Source: Amycolatopsis antarctica
Lineage (GTDB): Bacteria > Actinomycetota > Actinomycetes > Mycobacteriales > Pseudonocardiaceae
DNA length: 64,000 bases
NCBI RefSeq assembly: GCF_002262875.1
Contig: NZ_NKYE01000012.1
Location: 124,001-188,000, forward strand
Direction: 5' to 3'
In this document: positions 61,958-64,000 of the stretch, one piece after another
Layout: each line of letters starts with the position of its first letter
Position numbering within the stretch: the first letter of the stretch is position 1
The notes under the pieces: model-generated
The model's input: only the letters and a program-made list of their open reading frames with translations
What the model was told of the DNA's origin: nothing
Database searches by the model: none
Position numbers and translations under genes: made by a program

Positions 61958-64000
61958 TCACGCCGGTGGTGCCGTCCGGGGCGCGGGGGCGGCCACCGGC
62001 GTGACCTCGCCGGCCTGTTCCAGCAGGGCCAGTCCGCTCTCCGCGCCACGACGGTTTCCCGTGCGGCGGAACACTTCCAGTGCCCGCCGCGCGGGACCGC
62101 TCGCGTACGACGGCTCCCCGGCGGCGATCATCACCCGGCCGATGCCGAGCAGGGCGTACGCCGTGCAGCGCTCGTCCCGCAGGTCCTGCAGGATCGCCAC
62201 CGCCTGGCCCAGACAGTCCAGCGCCTCTCCCACCCGGCCGGCCACGCCGTGCAGGCCGCCGAGTTCGGTGAGTACCTTCGCCTCCCGGTGCGGATCGGCG
62301 AGCTCCCTGGCCAGTGCCAGCGCCCGGCCGAGCCAGTCGGCGGCCGCCGCCGAGTCGCCGAGCTGCGCGTGCGCCATACCGATCGAACTGCGCAACTGCG
62401 CCTCACCACCACGATCGCCGACGTCCACCAGCGCCGCGAACGACGCCTGGTAGTGGCGCAGCGCCTGGGCGGGTTGGTCGCGGACCCGGGCGACGGTGCC
62501 CAGTCCGGCGAGGGCGTATCCCTCGCCGCGGCGCTCGCCCAGCCCGGCGTACCCGGCACGGGCGGCAGCCATCCGGCTCCGCGCCTCGGCGTACTCGTCG
62601 CGGTACAGGTGCACCTGCCCCAGCCCGCGCAGCAGGGTCGCCTCGCCGAGACCGTTGCCCGTCTCCCGCACGGCGCCGAGCGCGCGCTCGTGACCGACCT
62701 GCCAGTCCTCGTAGTGGCTGCGCAGGTCGAAGAACGGCACGCACACCGCGGTGAGCTGCCAGGCGAGCTCGTCGAATCCGGCGTCCACGGCCAGGTCCAC
62801 CGCCGTCGTCAGGCTGCGCCGTTCGGCGGCGAACCAGCGCAGCGGGGACGCGAGCAGCCGGGCCGCGACCGGTTCCGGAAGCCGCCAGGACGACGGGCAG
62901 GTACCGGCGAACGCGCCGAACGCCATCGGCAGGCCCTCGGCCGCCATCCCGGCGAGGTGCCGCCACCCGGACAGCGCACGCCCCAGCGCCGCCCGCCGCC
63001 GCGCGGCGGGCAACTCCCCGTCCAGCACCTCGGCGGCGTAGTCGCGCAGCAGTTCGTGCACGCGGTACCGCGGCTGACCGTTGACGTCGGTTCCGCGCAG
63101 TGCCACCAGGTTCGCGTCCACCAGCGCGTCCAGTGCCTCGTCCGCGTCCGGCGTGTCCAGCAGCGCCTGCACCACCCAGCCGGGGAACTCCTGGGCACCG
63201 AGGAGCGCGAACAGGCCGAAAGCGCGCACCGCGGGCGGCGGGAGCTGGCGCAGGCTCAGCTCGAAACTCGACCGGACGCCCAGCTCGCCGATCCGCAGTT
63301 CGTTCAGCCTGCGGGAGCCGTCGGCCAGACGGTCGTGCAGCACGCGCAGTGTCCACGCCTTGCGCCCGGCCAGCCGCGCCCCGGCGATCCGGATGGCCAG
63401 CGGCACGTACCCGCAGGACCGGACGATCGCCGCCGCCTCCTCGGGCTCGGCGGCCACCCGTTCGGCGCCGGCGATCCGGGCGAGCAGCTCCCCCGCCTCC
63501 CGGGCACCGAACGCGGGCAGTTCGAGTTGGTGCGCCCCCGGCAGTTCCGGCAGGAAGCGGCGGCTGGTGACCAGGACCGCGCAGCGTCCGCTCGCCGGGA
63601 GCAACGCCTGCACCTGCGAGCCGGAGGCGGCGTCGTCGAGCACGACCAGCATCCGGCGATCGGCCAGCCGGGACCGGAACAGCGCCGTGCGGGCCGCGAC
63701 CCCGGCCGGCAGGGCGGCACCGGTGACGCCGAGCGCGTGCAGGAAGTCCCCGAGCACCGCGGCCGGGTCCCTCGGCGTATCCGTGGTGCCGGTGAGGTCG
63801 ACGTAGAGCTGGCCGTCGTCGAACTCGCCGCGCAGCAAATGGGCCACGTGCACGGCGAGGGTCGTCTTGCCGGTGCCGGGGGAACCCACCACGACCGTCA
63901 CCGCCGGCGCGCTCGCGGCGTCCCGTCCGCGCAGCACGGTCCGCAACTCCGCGATCTGTTCGGTCCGCCCGGTGAAATCCGGTGCGCCCGGTGGCAACTG
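61958..64000 (-). CDS. NB-ARC/TPR transcriptional regulator, C-terminal part (gene continues past the right edge)
   Basis: At least 680 residues; the 5' end is outside the window. After QLPPGAPDFTGRTEQIAELR comes the NB-ARC ATPase: P-loop VVVGSPGTGKTTLAVHVAHL, Walker B RRMLVVLDDAA, sensor VLVTSRRFLPELPG and the GYVPLAIRIAGARLAG motif. From about residue 430 there are TPR-like repeats (LGEATLLRGLGQVHLYRDEY; AQLRSSIGMAHAQLGDSAAA). This order and the PPGAPDFTGR junction are typical of AfsR/SARP regulators, whose N-terminal DNA-binding and BTAD domains would lie to the right. It may control a nearby secondary metabolite cluster. Confidence 0.88.
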   Translation of the reverse strand, partial: QLPPGAPDFTGRTEQIAELRTVLRGRDAASAPAVTVVVGSPGTGKTTLAVHVAHLLRGEFDDGQLYVDLTGTTDTPRDPAAVLGDFLHALGVTGAALPAGVAARTALFRSRLADRRMLVVLDDAASGSQVQALLPASGRCAVLVTSRRFLPELPGAHQLELPAFGAREAGELLARIAGAERVAAEPEEAAAIVRSCGYVPLAIRIAGARLAGRKAWTLRVLHDRLADGSRRLNELRIGELGVRSSFELSLRQLPPPAVRAFGLFALLGAQEFPGWVVQALLDTPDADEALDALVDANLVALRGTDVNGQPRYRVHELLRDYAAEVLDGELPAARRRAALGRALSGWRHLAGMAAEGLPMAFGAFAGTCPSSWRLPEPVAARLLASPLRWFAAERRSLTTAVDLAVDAGFDELAWQLTAVCVPFFDLRSHYEDWQVGHERALGAVRETGNGLGEATLLRGLGQVHLYRDEYAEARSRMAAARAGYAGLGERRGEGYALAGLGTVARVRDQPAQALRHYQASFAALVDVGDRGGEAQLRSSIGMAHAQLGDSAAAADWLGRALALARELADPHREAKVLTELGGLHGVAGRVGEALDCLGQAVAILQDLRDERCTAYALLGIGRVMIAAGEPSYASGPARRALEVFRRTGNRRGAESGLALLEQAGEVTPVAAPAPRTAPPA

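Overview
The window is about 70% G+C with strong third-position G/C coding bias. The mixture of a mycofactocin locus, an NDMA-type methanol dehydrogenase, XRE/DUF397 pairs, GAF-ANTAR proteins and a SARP-type regulator points to an actinomycete. Pseudonocardiales (Amycolatopsis, Prauserella or Saccharomonospora-like) is the likeliest group, but this is inferred from gene content and no rRNA is present to confirm it.

Layout. (1) 1-6919, minus: the 5' part (about 2,300 codons) of a PUFA-synthase-like type I PKS that runs off the left edge (two PfaD-like barrels, KS, AT, two near-identical ACPs, KR). (2) 7-16.7 kb: a HEAT-like giant protein, a decayed ECF sigma gene, a frameshifted small acidic gene, a coiled-coil protein, two overlapping GAF-ANTAR genes, a ferredoxin reductase, a membrane protein and an orphan MbtH. 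(3) 16.7-28.7 kb, minus: one tightly overlapped operon reading mftA-mftB-mftC, two FadH/OYE-type oxidoreductases, ETF alpha, ETF:quinone oxidoreductase, ferredoxin, ETF beta, mftE, a mycofactocin-associated SDR and mftF. mftD and mftG are absent from the window. (4) 28.8-37.9 kb: divergent mftR, then mno (methanol:NDMA oxidoreductase), a MoxR ATPase, a VWA protein and an MftM-like methyltransferase, faced by the operon Fe-ADH-mnoS-mnoR. (5) 38.2-42.2 kb: lpd, whose 3' third is duplicated around an AT-rich foreign insert carrying two small secreted proteins, and two copies of an unknown 92-93 aa gene. (6) 42.2-64 kb: ordinary metabolic and regulatory genes (acyltransferase, Ddn-like protein, PLP dehydratase, XRE/DUF397, TetR, SMP-30, phosphotransferase, SDR, subtilase, fadD, family A polymerase, YqcI-cupin, APC permease, secreted Cys/His protein, and an NB-ARC/TPR regulator leaving the right edge), mixed with several intergenic repeat families and one proline iminopeptidase pseudogene.

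How it fits together. Regions 3 and 4 look like one functional unit. Mycofactocin is made from MftA, glycosylated by MftF and perhaps methylated by the MftM-like enzyme, and could serve as the redox partner of Mno, which carries tightly bound NAD(P). The OYE/ETF/ETF-QO/ferredoxin block is a plausible route for electrons from reduced mycofactocin to quinone, possibly replacing MftG. An 18-bp inverted repeat, CCTGYCCGWTCGGGCAGG, lies upstream of both mno and the Fe-ADH-mnoSR operon, with a degenerate copy between mftA and mftR. It is the best candidate for the MnoR operator and would tie alcohol oxidation to cofactor synthesis.

Less expected features are the in-frame 39-bp palindromic repeats inside one OYE gene, the loss of two Fe-S ligands in the other, a 31-codon repeat-derived mini-ORF joined by TGATG overlaps to the genes on both sides, and an iterated 13-bp palindrome GTCCACWGTGGAC.
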